Shown: positions 1 through 8,533 of the stretch, one piece after another
How the letters are laid out: every line of letters begins with the position of its first letter
Position numbering within the stretch: the first letter of the stretch is position 1
Notes under the pieces: model-generated
Databases searched by the model: none
What the model was told of the DNA's origin: nothing
What the model saw: only the letters and a program-made list of their open reading frames with translations
DNA from: Ralstonia sp. 25mfcol4.1
GTDB taxonomy: Bacteria > Pseudomonadota > Gammaproteobacteria > Burkholderiales > Burkholderiaceae
Reading direction: 5' to 3'
DNA length: 64,000 bases
Assembly: GCF_900104095.1 (NCBI RefSeq)
Contig: NZ_FNJO01000007.1
Span: 1 to 64,000 of the forward strand
Translations under genes and position numbers: made by a program

Positions 1-98
1 TTGAAGGGTCGTTCGAGACCAGGACGTTGATAGGCTGGGTGTGGAAGCGCAGTAATGCGTTAAGCTAACCAGTACTAATTGCCCGTAAGGCTTGATCC
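1..98 (+). rRNA. rrl: 23S ribosomal RNA, 3' end (partial)
   Basis: The first bases match the conserved 3' terminus of bacterial 23S rRNA, including the GTTGATAGGCTGGGTGTGGA block and the final CTAACCAGTACTAATTGCCC helix. The gene runs in from outside the window, so only about 98 nt are visible. The exact mature 3' end is an estimate. No tRNA lies between it and the 5S gene. Confidence 0.95.
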
Positions 99-220
99 TA
101 TAACCAGTGTGTTTGACCTGGTGGGACGTGAGTCCGCGTGTGCCACATGGCATACAACACAACCTCTTTACTACACCCCGATTCGCTGCGCTGATGCATG
201 TCAGCGCGGCAACCCGTCAT

Positions 221-336
221 GCCTGGTGACCATAGCAAGTTGGAACCACCCCTTCCCATCCCGAACAGGACCGTGAAACGACTTTGCGCCGATGATAGTG
301 CGGACTACCCGTGTGAAAGTAGGTCATCGCCAGGCT
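221..336 (+). rRNA. rrf: 5S ribosomal RNA
   Basis: A sequence of about 116 nt opens with GCCTGGTGACCATAGCAAG and closes with the complementary GTCATCGCCAGGC, forming helix I of 5S rRNA. The internal CCACCCCTTCCCATCCCGAAC loop is the universal 5S signature. It sits about 120 bp after the 23S end, the usual spacing in a 16S-23S-5S operon. The end is placed by pairing of the terminal helix and could be off by 1-2 nt. Confidence 0.96.
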
Positions 337-349
337 CTTATACCCAGAA

Positions 350-377
350 CCCCCAAGCCCTAAAGCTTGGGGGTTTT
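350..377 (+). terminator. Rho-independent terminator of the rRNA operon
   Basis: A perfect 9-bp stem (CCCCCAAGC / GCTTGGGGG, 350-358 and 365-373) with a 6-nt loop is followed directly by TTTT. It lies 14 nt after the 5S gene and closes the rRNA operon. Confidence 0.93.
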
Positions 378-483
378 GCTTTGGGGCGACGGAAACGTGC
401 GGGCGAAAATGTACGACGCGAACATGGCGATATGCTCGGCATCGGTGCAAACGCCCTGGTCCCCGCGTATGATCGGCGCTGAC

Positions 484-882
484 ATGACCGCCGAAAAATT
501 CTGCTCCGACGACCCTACCGTGCCTGTCGATACCGATACCGATACGGATCCGGATATCGAGGTCAACACTGATACCGCCTGGTTTCTCTATTTGCTCGAA
601 TGCGAAGGCAATTCGATCTATACCGGCGTGACGACTGACGTTCAACGTCGATATGCCCAGCATGTCGCCGGTACCGGGGCCAAATACACACGTGCTCGCA
701 AGCCGCTACGGCTGCTCGGCTGGATGGCGTTTCCCAGTAAGTCCGAAGCCCTGAAGGCGGAAATCCGCACCAAGCGGCTGACTCCGGCCCAGAAACGTGC
801 GATGTGTGGCACGCTGCAGCAAGCGTTCGCCGATGTAGCAGAGCCGGCGCCGGATTCTCCCGACATCGTCGATTTGCCATAA
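484..882 (+). CDS. GIY-YIG nuclease-family protein
   Basis: A 132-residue protein with a single GIY-YIG domain (about residues 31-110). The core FLYLLECEGNSIYTGVT carries the two sheet motifs as LYLLE and YTG, followed by the conserved DVQRRYAQH helix and the KYTRARKPL stretch. This matches the small single-domain UPF0213/YhbQ group. The family cuts DNA or RNA through this fold, but the cellular role of stand-alone members is poorly defined. The ATG at 484 was chosen because farther-upstream in-frame starts fall in or next to the rRNA terminator. The N-terminus has an acidic DTDTDTDPD run encoded by a GATACC repeat, which is unlikely to belong to the fold. Confidence 0.82.
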   Translation: MTAEKFCSDDPTVPVDTDTDTDPDIEVNTDTAWFLYLLECEGNSIYTGVTTDVQRRYAQHVAGTGAKYTRARKPLRLLGWMAFPSKSEALKAEIRTKRLTPAQKRAMCGTLQQAFADVAEPAPDSPDIVDLP

Positions 883-910
883 AAAAAGCCGGCCAATGGC
901 CGGCGTTTTT
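881..910. terminator. Bidirectional terminator between convergent genes
   Basis: The stem GCCGGCC (888-894) and GGCCGGC (898-904) closes an AAT loop. A run of A precedes it (881-887) and a run of T follows it (906-910), so it can end both the GIY-YIG gene on the plus strand and ohr on the minus strand. Confidence 0.9.
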
Positions 911-929
911 CTTTGTCGATCGTGCCTTA

Positions 930-1352
930 TCAGACCACGATCAGGTTCACATCGATATTGCCGCGCGTGGCGTTCGAGTACGGGCACACCTGATGGGCAG
1001 CTTCCACCAGCTTCTGGGCGGCTTCCTTTTCCATGCCCGGCAGCGAGATCTTCAATTCCACCTGAATACCAAAGCCCTGCGGAATCTGGCCGATGCCGAC
1101 GGCGCCTTCGATCTTGGCATCGGGCGACACCGTAATCTTCTGCTGGCCGGCGACAAAGCGAATCGCACCGAGGAAACAGGCCGAATAACCCGCCGCGAAC
1201 AGTTGCTCCGGATTCAGGCCGTTGCCGGCGCCGCCCATTTCCTTGGGCACAGCAAGCTTGACGTCCAGTTGGCCGTCCGACGTGGTGGCGCGGCCATCGC
1301 GGCCACCGGTTGCGGATGCGTGGGCGGTGTACAGGACTTTTTCCAGTTTCAT
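930..1352 (-). CDS. ohr: Organic hydroperoxide resistance protein Ohr
   Basis: A 140-residue OsmC/Ohr-family thiol peroxidase that reduces organic and fatty-acid hydroperoxides in the cytoplasm. Both catalytic cysteines are present: Cys59 in AAGYSACFLGA and Cys123 in QVCPYSNATRGN, each in its conserved context. Length matches the family. The ATG at 1352 is preferred over the GTG at 1358 because TAGGAGA sits about 7 nt upstream of the ATG but touches the GTG. It lies 63 bp downstream of ohrR on the same strand and is probably read from the OhrR-controlled promoter at 1896-1926. Confidence 0.95.
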   Translation of the reverse strand: MKLEKVLYTAHASATGGRDGRATTSDGQLDVKLAVPKEMGGAGNGLNPEQLFAAGYSACFLGAIRFVAGQQKITVSPDAKIEGAVGIGQIPQGFGIQVELKISLPGMEKEAAQKLVEAAHQVCPYSNATRGNIDVNLIVV

Positions 1353-1415
1353 TTGCACTCTCCTAGGTTTGCCCGGGGGCGGGCAGCAGTTTCAAGATGC
1401 CGACCGAGTCGGCTG

Positions 1416-1889
1416 TCAATCTTCCGATCGCGCGTCTTCCAGCGTCGACCGTAAGCAATGCAGTCGCGATGTCAGTGCCTGGATCTCTTCCACGGAACAC
1501 TGCATCGCGCACAACAACCGTTCGGGGATATCGGCAGCGGCACTTCGCAAGCGGCGCCCGGCTTCCGTCAAACTGACCAGCACTCGACGCTCGTCTTCGG
1601 AATCGCGCCCGCGACGCACGAACCCCGCTGACTCCAGTCGTTTCAACAGCGGCGTCAACGTGCCCGAATCGAGCGTCAGCCGCCCGCCCAGTTCCGAAAC
1701 GCTCACCTCGTCGTGTTCCCAAAGCACCAGCATGACCAGATACTGCGGATAAGTGAGTCCAAGCTCACTCAGAATGGGCTTGTAGACCTTGGTCATGGCT
1801 AGTGACGCCGAGTACAGCGCAAAACAGAGCTGCTGATCCAGCTGTAGCCAGTTGCCTGTCTTGGGAGGGGTCGTCGTTTGCGTCGTCAT
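1416..1889 (-). CDS. ohrR: OhrR, MarR-family organic-peroxide-sensing repressor
   Basis: A 157-residue MarR-family winged-helix regulator. The sensing cysteine is Cys22 in LDQQLCFALYSAS, the standard OhrR peroxide-sensor position. Cys127 is also present, the position that forms the intersubunit disulfide in two-cysteine OhrR proteins such as that of Xanthomonas, so this is probably the two-cysteine type (an inference). The recognition helix region reads LTLDSGTLTPLLKRLESAG, followed by the wing RRGRDSEDERRV. It is first in an ohrR-ohr unit and has its own operator immediately upstream, implying autorepression relieved by organic peroxide. Confidence 0.94.
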   Translation of the reverse strand: MTTQTTTPPKTGNWLQLDQQLCFALYSASLAMTKVYKPILSELGLTYPQYLVMLVLWEHDEVSVSELGGRLTLDSGTLTPLLKRLESAGFVRRGRDSEDERRVLVSLTEAGRRLRSAAADIPERLLCAMQCSVEEIQALTSRLHCLRSTLEDARSED

Positions 1890-1895
1890 GGCTAT

Positions 1896-1926
1896 ATCTT
1901 ATACACAATTAAATTGTGTGCAAGAT
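1896..1926. promoter_or_regulatory. OhrR operator (inverted repeat)
   Basis: A perfect palindrome ACACAATTAAATTGTGT (1903-1919) lies 13 bp upstream of the ohrR start. It contains the ACAATT-A-AATTGT core known for OhrR boxes. An outer pair of 5-bp arms, ATCTT (1896-1900) and AAGAT (1922-1926), extends the symmetry. The site overlaps an AT-rich stretch suitable for the ohrR promoter. Confidence 0.87.
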
Positions 1927-2116
1927 AAATTTTCTATCGGCCCTATGAAGAATAGGGGCCGGCCGTGACAGAGCAAAGCGGATCAAAGGCTGATCCGGTA
2001 CGACTTTCGTACAACCGCCAAGTTACAACCCTTAAGTCTGGTTTAAGTGTGGGTGCATAGGATGGCCCTGTCGCGCCAACACTCGGCGCTGTCCATCATC
2101 CAGAAAGGAAAGCACC

Positions 2117-3574
2117 ATGATTCGCCAGACTCTTGCCCGTTCCGCAGTCGGTGTTGCCGCGCTTGCTGCCCTGGCCGGCGGATACGCCTATCTCCAGAAA
2201 GACGCGATCACCCCCGGCTACGCAGCGCCGACCCCGGCCGTCGCCCCCGCCGCCGCCGTGGCAACCCCGACGGATTTCTCGGGCATCGTCGATCAGTACG
2301 GTCCCGCCGTGGTCAATATCAGCGTGACGGCCCGCGCGCAGCGTACCTCGGCGCAAGTGCCGTCCGGCATGGATCCGGACGATCCGCTGTTCCAGTTCTT
2401 CAAACGCTTCGGGCCGCAGTTCCAGGGTCCGCAGAGCCAGCAGCCGCAACTCGTGAAAGGCCTGGGCTCGGGATTTATCGTCAGTTCCGATGGCCTCATC
2501 CTGACCAATGCCCACGTGGTCGACAACGCCACGGAGGTCACCGTCAAGCTGACCGATCGCCGCGAGTTCAAGGCCAAGGTGCTGGGCAGCGATCCCCAGA
2601 CCGATATCGCCGTGATCCGCATCGACGCCAAGGACCTGCCGACCGTACGACTCGGCGATCCGTCGAAGATTCGTGTCGGCGAACCCGTGCTGGCGATTGG
2701 CTCGCCTTATGGCTTCGAGAACACGGTGACGGCCGGCATTGTCAGTGCCAAGTCGCGTTCGCTGCCCGATGACACCTATGTGCCGTTCATCCAGACCGAT
2801 GTGGCCGTGAATCCGGGCAACTCGGGCGGCCCGCTGTTCAATCAGCGTGGCGAGGTCATCGGCATCAATTCGCAGATCTACAGCCAGACCGGCGGCTATC
2901 AGGGCCTGTCGTTCGCGATTCCGATCGACGTGGCCAAGAAGGTCGAGCAGCAGCTTGTGGCACACGGCAAGGTCACGCGCGGCCGCCTTGGCATCTCGGT
3001 GCAGGAGGTCAACCAGGCGCTGGCGCAGTCATTCAAGTTGCCGAAGCCGGCGGGCGCGTTGGTGAACTCCGTAGAGCCGGACAGCCCGGCCGCGCAGGGT
3101 GGCCTGAAGCCCGGCGACGTGATCGTGCAGCTTGGCAATGACGTGATCGACCACTCCGGCGATCTGCCCGAGCACGTGGCAGACCTGCAGCCCGGCACCA
3201 AGACCGAACTCAAGGTGATTCGCAAGGGCGAGCCGCTGACGCTGAGCGTGAAGATTGGCGCCGTGAAGGAGAGCGCCGTGGCGCAGGGCAAGGGCGGCGG
3301 TGAAGTGGGTGGCCGTCTGGGACTGGCCGTGCGTCCGCTGACGCCGGCCGAAAGGCGCGACAGCGGTATCGATGGCGGCCTCGTCGTCGAAGACGTGGCG
3401 GGCCCGGCCGCACGTGTCGGCATCCAGCCCGGCGATGTCATCCTGTCGCTCAACGGCACGCCGATTTCCTCGGCCGAGCAGCTGCGTTCGCTGGTGTCGA
3501 AATCGGGCAAGCAGGTGGCCCTGCTGGTGCAGCGCGACGACGCGCGGATCTTCATTCCGCTCGACCTCGGCTGA
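2117..3574 (+). CDS. degP: Do-family periplasmic serine protease (DegP/MucD type)
   Basis: A 485-residue envelope quality-control protease. An N-terminal hydrophobic segment (about residues 8-26) exports or anchors it. The trypsin-like domain carries the triad His133 (LTNAHVV), Asp163 (TDIAV) and Ser236 (GNSGGPL). Two PDZ domains follow (about 290-380 and 395-483), each with a carboxylate-binding loop (GRLGISV, GRLGLAV). Two PDZ domains fit DegP/DegQ/MucD rather than single-PDZ DegS. The ATG has AGAAAGGAAAG upstream. A proline/alanine linker (residues 34-52) follows the signal. It is preceded by a 190-bp promoter region and followed by a GTATAC-rich palindrome cluster. The precise orthologue is not settled. 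Confidence 0.93.
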   Translation: MIRQTLARSAVGVAALAALAGGYAYLQKDAITPGYAAPTPAVAPAAAVATPTDFSGIVDQYGPAVVNISVTARAQRTSAQVPSGMDPDDPLFQFFKRFGPQFQGPQSQQPQLVKGLGSGFIVSSDGLILTNAHVVDNATEVTVKLTDRREFKAKVLGSDPQTDIAVIRIDAKDLPTVRLGDPSKIRVGEPVLAIGSPYGFENTVTAGIVSAKSRSLPDDTYVPFIQTDVAVNPGNSGGPLFNQRGEVIGINSQIYSQTGGYQGLSFAIPIDVAKKVEQQLVAHGKVTRGRLGISVQEVNQALAQSFKLPKPAGALVNSVEPDSPAAQGGLKPGDVIVQLGNDVIDHSGDLPEHVADLQPGTKTELKVIRKGEPLTLSVKIGAVKESAVAQGKGGGEVGGRLGLAVRPLTPAERRDSGIDGGLVVEDVAGPAARVGIQPGDVILSLNGTPISSAEQLRSLVSKSGKQVALLVQRDDARIFIPLDLG

Positions 3575-3609
3575 CCTCTGGCGGCAAGCGGTTTACGCTT
3601 CGCAAAACA

Positions 3610-3669
3610 CGTATACGACAGGCATACGGCAGGTGTCCGACGGGCGTATACGTATACGCGTATACGCCC
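3610..3669. repeat. Cluster of CGTATACG palindromes with a strong hairpin
   Basis: Four copies of the self-complementary octamer CGTATACG occur at 3610, 3645, 3651 and 3659. The last three form an 11-bp stem (3642-3652 with 3659-3669) around a 6-nt loop. No T run follows, so a classical terminator is unlikely. It lies 36 bp after the protease stop and 150 bp before the next start. It could be an operator array or an mRNA 3' stabiliser. Confidence 0.7.
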
Positions 3670-3818
3670 GCAAACCCTTGCCAGAAGCGGAATTCCGGGC
3701 GACAAAACGCCCCAAAGACATGTTTGAACGGGTATGATCTCGACTGCGATGCATGAAGCGTGTGGAGACTCACGTCACCACTTCAGGTTCTTGCTGAATC
3801 GACAGAAGAAGGAAGTCT

Positions 3819-4142
3819 ATGCAGTTGGATTTCACCCGCGCCCCCATCTCGCCGGCCGCCGATCTGGCGAGGCGCCTGGCGCCAGTTGCCAGAAAGGCGA
3901 CGGCGCGTCGGCGCAAGAAGGAAGTCCCGCCCCACTGGGAGCGCGGCTACCGCTCCCACTACTACCGTAACGAACGTGGCGACAAGCTCGGAGAAGTCCG
4001 CTTGTCCGATCGCGGCGATCTGCCTGTGGTCTACCACTGGGCGGCCGGCAACTATTCCGGCGCCGAGGGTTCGCTCGCGCATGCGCGCGCCCGTGTGGAA
4101 GAAACGGTTGGCTTCGGCATGCGCCAGCTGTCGTTATTCTGA
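3819..4142 (+). CDS. Conserved-looking hypothetical protein, 107 residues
   Basis: A small, basic, soluble protein that I do not recognise. The N-terminal third is rich in Arg/Lys (LARRLAPVARKATARRRKKE). The middle is aromatic and charged (HWERGYRSHYYRNERGDKLG), and a C-terminal helix holds ARARVEETVGFGMRQLSLF. No signal peptide, membrane segment or known motif is visible. A strong ribosome site (AGAAGGAAG) sits 5-6 nt before the ATG and codon use resembles the neighbours, supporting a real gene. The basic tail suggests nucleic-acid or ribosome contact, but that is a guess. Confidence 0.72.
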   Translation: MQLDFTRAPISPAADLARRLAPVARKATARRRKKEVPPHWERGYRSHYYRNERGDKLGEVRLSDRGDLPVVYHWAAGNYSGAEGSLAHARARVEETVGFGMRQLSLF

Positions 4143-4292
4143 GGCTGGCGTTTCAAAGCTTACGCCGAACAGTCCATGACCGGACCGCGTGCCTGACACA
4201 GGGCATGCATGCTCTCCGCGATGCCGCCGCCGCCATTGCCGCGCCCGTCGCCAGCGTCCAGGTAGTCCCTCCTCCGCATTGCATCTGCCAGG

Positions 4293-5864
4293 CTAGTCCA
4301 GCCGGCGTTGCACAAGCATGAAGACCGCCGCCACCAGCGCGATCGCGGCAATCAACCGATAGAGATCCTCGCAGGCAATCAGCCGAGCCTGTTGGTCGAC
4401 GATCGCAGCCATTTGCGCCAGCGCGCCGGCATGCGCCTGCCCGGCATCGAACCCGCGCGCCGCCAGCAGCGACTGTGCCGTGCGCATCCAGCTGTCGGTT
4501 TCGGCGGGACGCTGGCCGATGGCATGTACCAGGCTCGTATGCACCGCGAACTGGCGGTTCTGCAGCAGCACCGCCCCCAGCGATGACGCGAACGAGCTGG
4601 CAATCTGCCGCACCAGGTTCTTGCTGCGATAGCCGTGGGCAAAGTCATCGCCGCTCAGCGTGCGGAAGGTGAGCCCGGCAATGGGGATGATGACCATCAC
4701 GCCGAACAGCCCCTTGGCGACGAGTCCGGGCACCAGGGCCGCCGGGGCGATGTCCGGTGGCATGAACGAGAAGAACGCCATCGCGGCCGCCATCAGCAGC
4801 AGGCCTGTCACCATTACCGGTTTCTTGTGCGTAAGCCGGCGCGCCACGCGCAGGTAGATCCAGATGCCCACCAGGCTGATCAGCGCGGCCAGCGTGTTGA
4901 GCCATCCGGTGGTGGCCAGCGGAAAGCGCAACGCCTGCTCGGCATAGATCGGAAACACGTAGCTGCTCAGGTTGCTGATCATGTAATAGACGAAATACAT
5001 GGCCAGCCCCGTCATGTACACGGGCTGCCGCAGCGCGCGCAGATGCAGCACCGGTGTGTCGTGGTGCCACTGCTGCCAGAGGAACACCCCCAGCAGGGCC
5101 AGCGCGACCATCGCGGCCATGCCCACGCGCAGCGGATGCGAAAAGATATCGAAGCGCGCTTCGGTCATCGACGCCTGCAGCGCGACGACCGCCACGCCAA
5201 ACAGCAGCAGCGGACCCAGCGCCGGACCTTCCTGATCGGCCCGGGGTTCGGCATCGGGCAGCAGCAGCCACGTGCCAAGCGCGGCCAGCGCCGCGAACGG
5301 CAGCACGCCATAGAACACGTCCTGCCAGACGCCGTGCTCCACCAGTTCGGCAGCAAATGCCGGAGCCATGGCCGATGCGCCAAAAATCCCGAGCATAAAG
5401 AGACGTGACGCACGTGGCCGATCGGCCGGCGCGAACATCAGGTTCACCAGGATGCGGCAGCTTGTAAACAGCGCGCCGCCGCCCACGCCCTGCATGAAGC
5501 GGGCGACGACCATTTGCGGCAGGCCTGTGCTGGTGGCCGCCACGATCGTGCCGGACATGAACAGCAGCAGCGATCCGGTCAGGTAGTAGCGGTAGCCAAA
5601 ACGCTGCGCCAACCATTGCTGCTTCAGAATCATCATCATGCTGCCCACCGCGTATGCGGCCTGCACCAGCGCAAAGCTGCGCGGGTCCGCGTCGATGCCG
5701 CCGACGATATGGCTCGACGCAAACACGAACATGATGTTCTCGAGGAACTCGACACCCGTGGTCAGGCCCAGCAGCATCATGAGCAACGTCTGCCGCTGCC
5801 GATGACTGAGCACCCGCAGCCAGCGCACGCCGGCGCGCAAACGTTGCCACGGCCTTGCCAGCAT
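4293..5864 (-). CDS. MFS drug-efflux-type transporter (DHA2-like)
   Basis: A 523-residue polytopic membrane protein with 12-14 hydrophobic segments. The N-terminal half shows FALVQAAYAVGSMMMILKQQ and the motif GGGALFTSCR, as in the drug:H+ antiporter-2 group of the major facilitator superfamily. The ATG at 5864 begins 2 bp after the stop of the upstream marR-type gene, implying translational coupling. Longer in-frame starts would overlap that gene and encode an Arg/Ala-rich non-homologous extension. Pairing with a MarR regulator is the classic layout of an inducible multidrug or aromatic-acid exporter. The substrate is unknown. Confidence 0.86.
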   Translation of the reverse strand: MLARPWQRLRAGVRWLRVLSHRQRQTLLMMLLGLTTGVEFLENIMFVFASSHIVGGIDADPRSFALVQAAYAVGSMMMILKQQWLAQRFGYRYYLTGSLLLFMSGTIVAATSTGLPQMVVARFMQGVGGGALFTSCRILVNLMFAPADRPRASRLFMLGIFGASAMAPAFAAELVEHGVWQDVFYGVLPFAALAALGTWLLLPDAEPRADQEGPALGPLLLFGVAVVALQASMTEARFDIFSHPLRVGMAAMVALALLGVFLWQQWHHDTPVLHLRALRQPVYMTGLAMYFVYYMISNLSSYVFPIYAEQALRFPLATTGWLNTLAALISLVGIWIYLRVARRLTHKKPVMVTGLLLMAAAMAFFSFMPPDIAPAALVPGLVAKGLFGVMVIIPIAGLTFRTLSGDDFAHGYRSKNLVRQIASSFASSLGAVLLQNRQFAVHTSLVHAIGQRPAETDSWMRTAQSLLAARGFDAGQAHAGALAQMAAIVDQQARLIACEDLYRLIAAIALVAAVFMLVQRRLD

Positions 5865-5866
5865 CG

Positions 5867-6364
5867 TCACGGCTTGCCTGCTTCCAGCGCGGCCAGATGC
5901 GCGTGCAGCGCGGCCAGGTCGCGCGTGGCTGTGGCCAGCCCGTCCTGACCAAGTGGGGCCCACGCCTGCGCATAGGCGGCGTGCACGGCCGGCGCGGCGC
6001 GATCCAGCAGCGCATGGGCCGCCGGCGTCAGCGTCAGTTCCAGGCTGCGCCGGTCTTGTTCCGATGTCTTGCGTTGCACCAGGCCGCGCGCCTGCAGGCT
6101 ATCGATCAGCCGCGTCATCTGCGTGCGCGTGGCGTCGATCGACATGCCCAGTTCCGATGGCATGGTCGGCTCGCCCGCGTCGGTCGCCAGCATGCTGATC
6201 ACCAGGTATTGGCTCAGGTCGAGTTCGAACGGCGCCAAGGCGTGCTCGATGTGCTGCCGAAGCAGCCGGGCGGAACGCAATAGCAGCCGCGAGGCCAGGA
6301 TCAGGTCGCGCGGGGCTTCAGGATGGTCGGCGCAGAACCGGTCGATGCGGCGTTCAAACGACAT
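5867..6364 (-). CDS. MarR-family transcriptional regulator
   Basis: A 165-residue winged-helix regulator. Helices around DLSQYLVISMLAT lead into the recognition segment MPSELGMSIDATRTQMTRLIDSL and the wing VQRKTSEQDRRSLELTLT, all typical of MarR. Start chosen at the ATG at 6364, because the longer reading (from 6424) would translate through the AT-rich palindromic promoter. It immediately precedes the MFS exporter on the same strand and most likely represses both genes through the inverted repeat at 6381-6400. Confidence 0.9.
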   Translation of the reverse strand: MSFERRIDRFCADHPEAPRDLILASRLLLRSARLLRQHIEHALAPFELDLSQYLVISMLATDAGEPTMPSELGMSIDATRTQMTRLIDSLQARGLVQRKTSEQDRRSLELTLTPAAHALLDRAAPAVHAAYAQAWAPLGQDGLATATRDLAALHAHLAALEAGKP

Positions 6365-6380
6365 ATTGGTTTCATCGGTA

Positions 6381-6400
6381 ATAGTTACGTATGAAACTAT
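6381..6400. promoter_or_regulatory. Probable MarR operator
   Basis: An AT-rich inverted repeat with arms ATAGTT (6381-6386) and AACTAT (6395-6400) around an 8-bp centre lies 16 bp upstream of the marR-type start, where the promoter should be. Position and symmetry suggest autorepression. Confidence 0.6.
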
Positions 6401-6496
6401 ATGCGTCGATCTTCGCGCCCGCAAGGGCCTGCAGCTGGACGGTGTGGACGGCCAGCCGGACGATCAGGCGTAAAGGGACTTCCGTATCCGCGCTGC

Positions 6497-8533
6497 TCAG
6501 CCTTGTCCAAGGCTTCGCCCCAGTTCGCGCAACGCCTGGCGCAGCCGGGCGACGATACTGGCCTGCGTGGTGGCATCGGGCGCGCCGTAGCGCCAGGCCA
6601 CGTAGCTGTCAGTGAACGCTCGCACTGACGACGCAGCGTGCGGCAATGCGGTTTCGGCACGTGCCGCGAAGGCGCGGGGCCCTTCCGCCATGCCGCGTGC
6701 AATGCCCTGGCGCGCCAGCACGGCGCAGTACCGGTCGTAAAGCGCCTGGACAGGATCGACACGACGGCGGCGCAGCCACATCGGTACCAGCGCGCCAAGG
6801 CTCAGGATGCCGATGCCGACGGCCAGCAGTTGTGGCAGCTGGTCGCCCAGCCCGGCCCGTTCCAGCAGGCGGTGTTGCTGGCCGCGATCGTATTCGAGCA
6901 CCCAGCGTTGCCATTTGTAGGTCAGACCGTCGAAACCCCAGCGCAGCGCGCGCAGCCAGCCCGGCGCTCGGAGGTCGCCCAGCGCGCCCAGGTCCTCGCC
7001 CGACAGCGCCGCATCGACGCCGCTTTCCACGCGGCTCGGTGCCACCGCGCTGGTCGGATCCACCCGCACCCAGCCGCGTCCGGCCAGCCAGACCTCGGCC
7101 CAGGCATGGGCATCTGACTGGCGGATGACATAGTGCTTGCCCAGCGGGTTGTACTCGCCGCCCTGGTAGCCGATCACCACGCGCGCGGGCACGCCGGCGG
7201 CGCGCATCAGGAAGACAAAGCTGCTGGCGTAGTGTTCGCAGAAGCCGCGCCGTGTATCGAACACGAAGCTGTCGACCTGCGCCTTGCCCAGCGGCGGCGG
7301 CGACAGCGTGTACGCGAATGGCGCCTCCGCGAACAGCCGCATGGCGGCCTGCACGCGCTGCCATGGGTCGGCGTAGCGCGCCATCCAGCCGGCGGCCAGT
7401 TCGCGGCTGCGGGGGTTGCCTTCAGGCAGCGCCAGCGACAGTTGCAGCGTGCGGCGGGTCAGCGGCTGCGGCACGCCCTGCAGCCATGACCGCGCCCGAT
7501 AGCGCAGGGGCCGATCCACCGGGCTCCGGGCAAAGAACTCGCCGTCGGCCGAGTGCCAGGCGGCCAGGCTGTCCGACACCGCTACGCCACGGTCCAGCAG
7601 GTAGAGCCAGGTCTTCTGCGTGGCCTCCAGCGTCACGTTGTACTCGCGCGGACTCGCCCCAGCGCCGGCGGCCGCGGCGACATTGCCGTCGTCGCCGTTC
7701 TCTTCGCCGTCGCCGTCGTTGCGCAAGCCCGCAGCCGGGCGCGTCGGCGGTTCATCGTCGGGGCGCCACGTCACGCCGTCGTAGTCCCACAGCACCCGGG
7801 CGCGCCAATACAAGGCGCTGGCGGGCAGCGCATCGCCGACGATATCGGCGCGGAAGGCCACCTCGGGCGAGCGGATCAGTTCGCCAATGCTGCCGGGGCG
7901 CATTGTCTCGCTCATGCCTGTGCGCCCGACCGGCTCGGATTGCGGCAGGCGCCAGAGCGGATGATCGAGTCGCGGAAACAGCACGAACAGGAACAGCGCC
8001 CAGGGCAGGCCGAACAGCGCCATGCGGCCCAGCAGCGGCCAGATGGCCAGGCGCCCACGGGCTTCGGGATGGTGGAACAGCAGCCAGTTGCGCAGGATCC
8101 ACGCGCCGATGGCCATGCTGTAGAGCGCCAGCCAGAACGGCTGGTCTTCCAGGTACAGCGTCAGCAGCAGATAGAACGACAGCTGCGTGACCAGCGTGGC
8201 ATCGGCCAGCGCCCGCGTTTCCAGCAGCTTGAGGATCACGAACGCGGCCAGCAGGGCCACGCACAGTTCGCGCCCGAGCCCGCCGCCGCCGCGCCAGACC
8301 AGCGCCGCGGCAATCAGCAGCACCAGCATCGCCGTCGTGCCGACGACCAGCTTCGACGGCAGCGGGGCCCGCTGGCGCCACAGCAGCCAGCGCCATGCCA
8401 GCAGCAATACCAGCAGCACGCTGACGGACACGGGCAGCGAACGCGCCTGCGGCGCCAGCACCAGCGCCAGCTGGCCGATCAGCATGCCGTGCTCCTGATG
8501 CCCGAGCGCGCGGGGCTGAATCGATGCTTTCAT
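6497..8533 (-). CDS. tgpA: Transglutaminase-like membrane protein (TgpA/DUF3488 family)
   Basis: A 678-residue inner-membrane protein. The N-terminal third holds about five to six membrane segments (DUF3488). A large periplasmic region follows, with a transglutaminase core whose Cys-His-Asp residues are visible in RRGFCEHYASSF, DAHAWAEVW and VRVDPTSAV. A last membrane segment lies near residue 560 and a DUF4129-like tail ends the protein. TgpA of Pseudomonas has this architecture and is essential there; its substrate is uncertain. The ATG overlaps the stop of the DUF58 gene (ATGA), showing tight coupling in a moxR-DUF58-tgpA operon. Confidence 0.9.
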   Translation of the reverse strand: MKASIQPRALGHQEHGMLIGQLALVLAPQARSLPVSVSVLLVLLLAWRWLLWRQRAPLPSKLVVGTTAMLVLLIAAALVWRGGGGLGRELCVALLAAFVILKLLETRALADATLVTQLSFYLLLTLYLEDQPFWLALYSMAIGAWILRNWLLFHHPEARGRLAIWPLLGRMALFGLPWALFLFVLFPRLDHPLWRLPQSEPVGRTGMSETMRPGSIGELIRSPEVAFRADIVGDALPASALYWRARVLWDYDGVTWRPDDEPPTRPAAGLRNDGDGEENGDDGNVAAAAGAGASPREYNVTLEATQKTWLYLLDRGVAVSDSLAAWHSADGEFFARSPVDRPLRYRARSWLQGVPQPLTRRTLQLSLALPEGNPRSRELAAGWMARYADPWQRVQAAMRLFAEAPFAYTLSPPPLGKAQVDSFVFDTRRGFCEHYASSFVFLMRAAGVPARVVIGYQGGEYNPLGKHYVIRQSDAHAWAEVWLAGRGWVRVDPTSAVAPSRVESGVDAALSGEDLGALGDLRAPGWLRALRWGFDGLTYKWQRWVLEYDRGQQHRLLERAGLGDQLPQLLAVGIGILSLGALVPMWLRRRRVDPVQALYDRYCAVLARQGIARGMAEGPRAFAARAETALPHAASSVRAFTDSYVAWRYGAPDATTQASIVARLRQALRELGRSLGQG

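Noticed and set aside
99..220. tRNA gene between 23S and 5S
   Set aside because: No cloverleaf, T-loop or CCA-adjacent acceptor pairing is evident in the 122-bp spacer.
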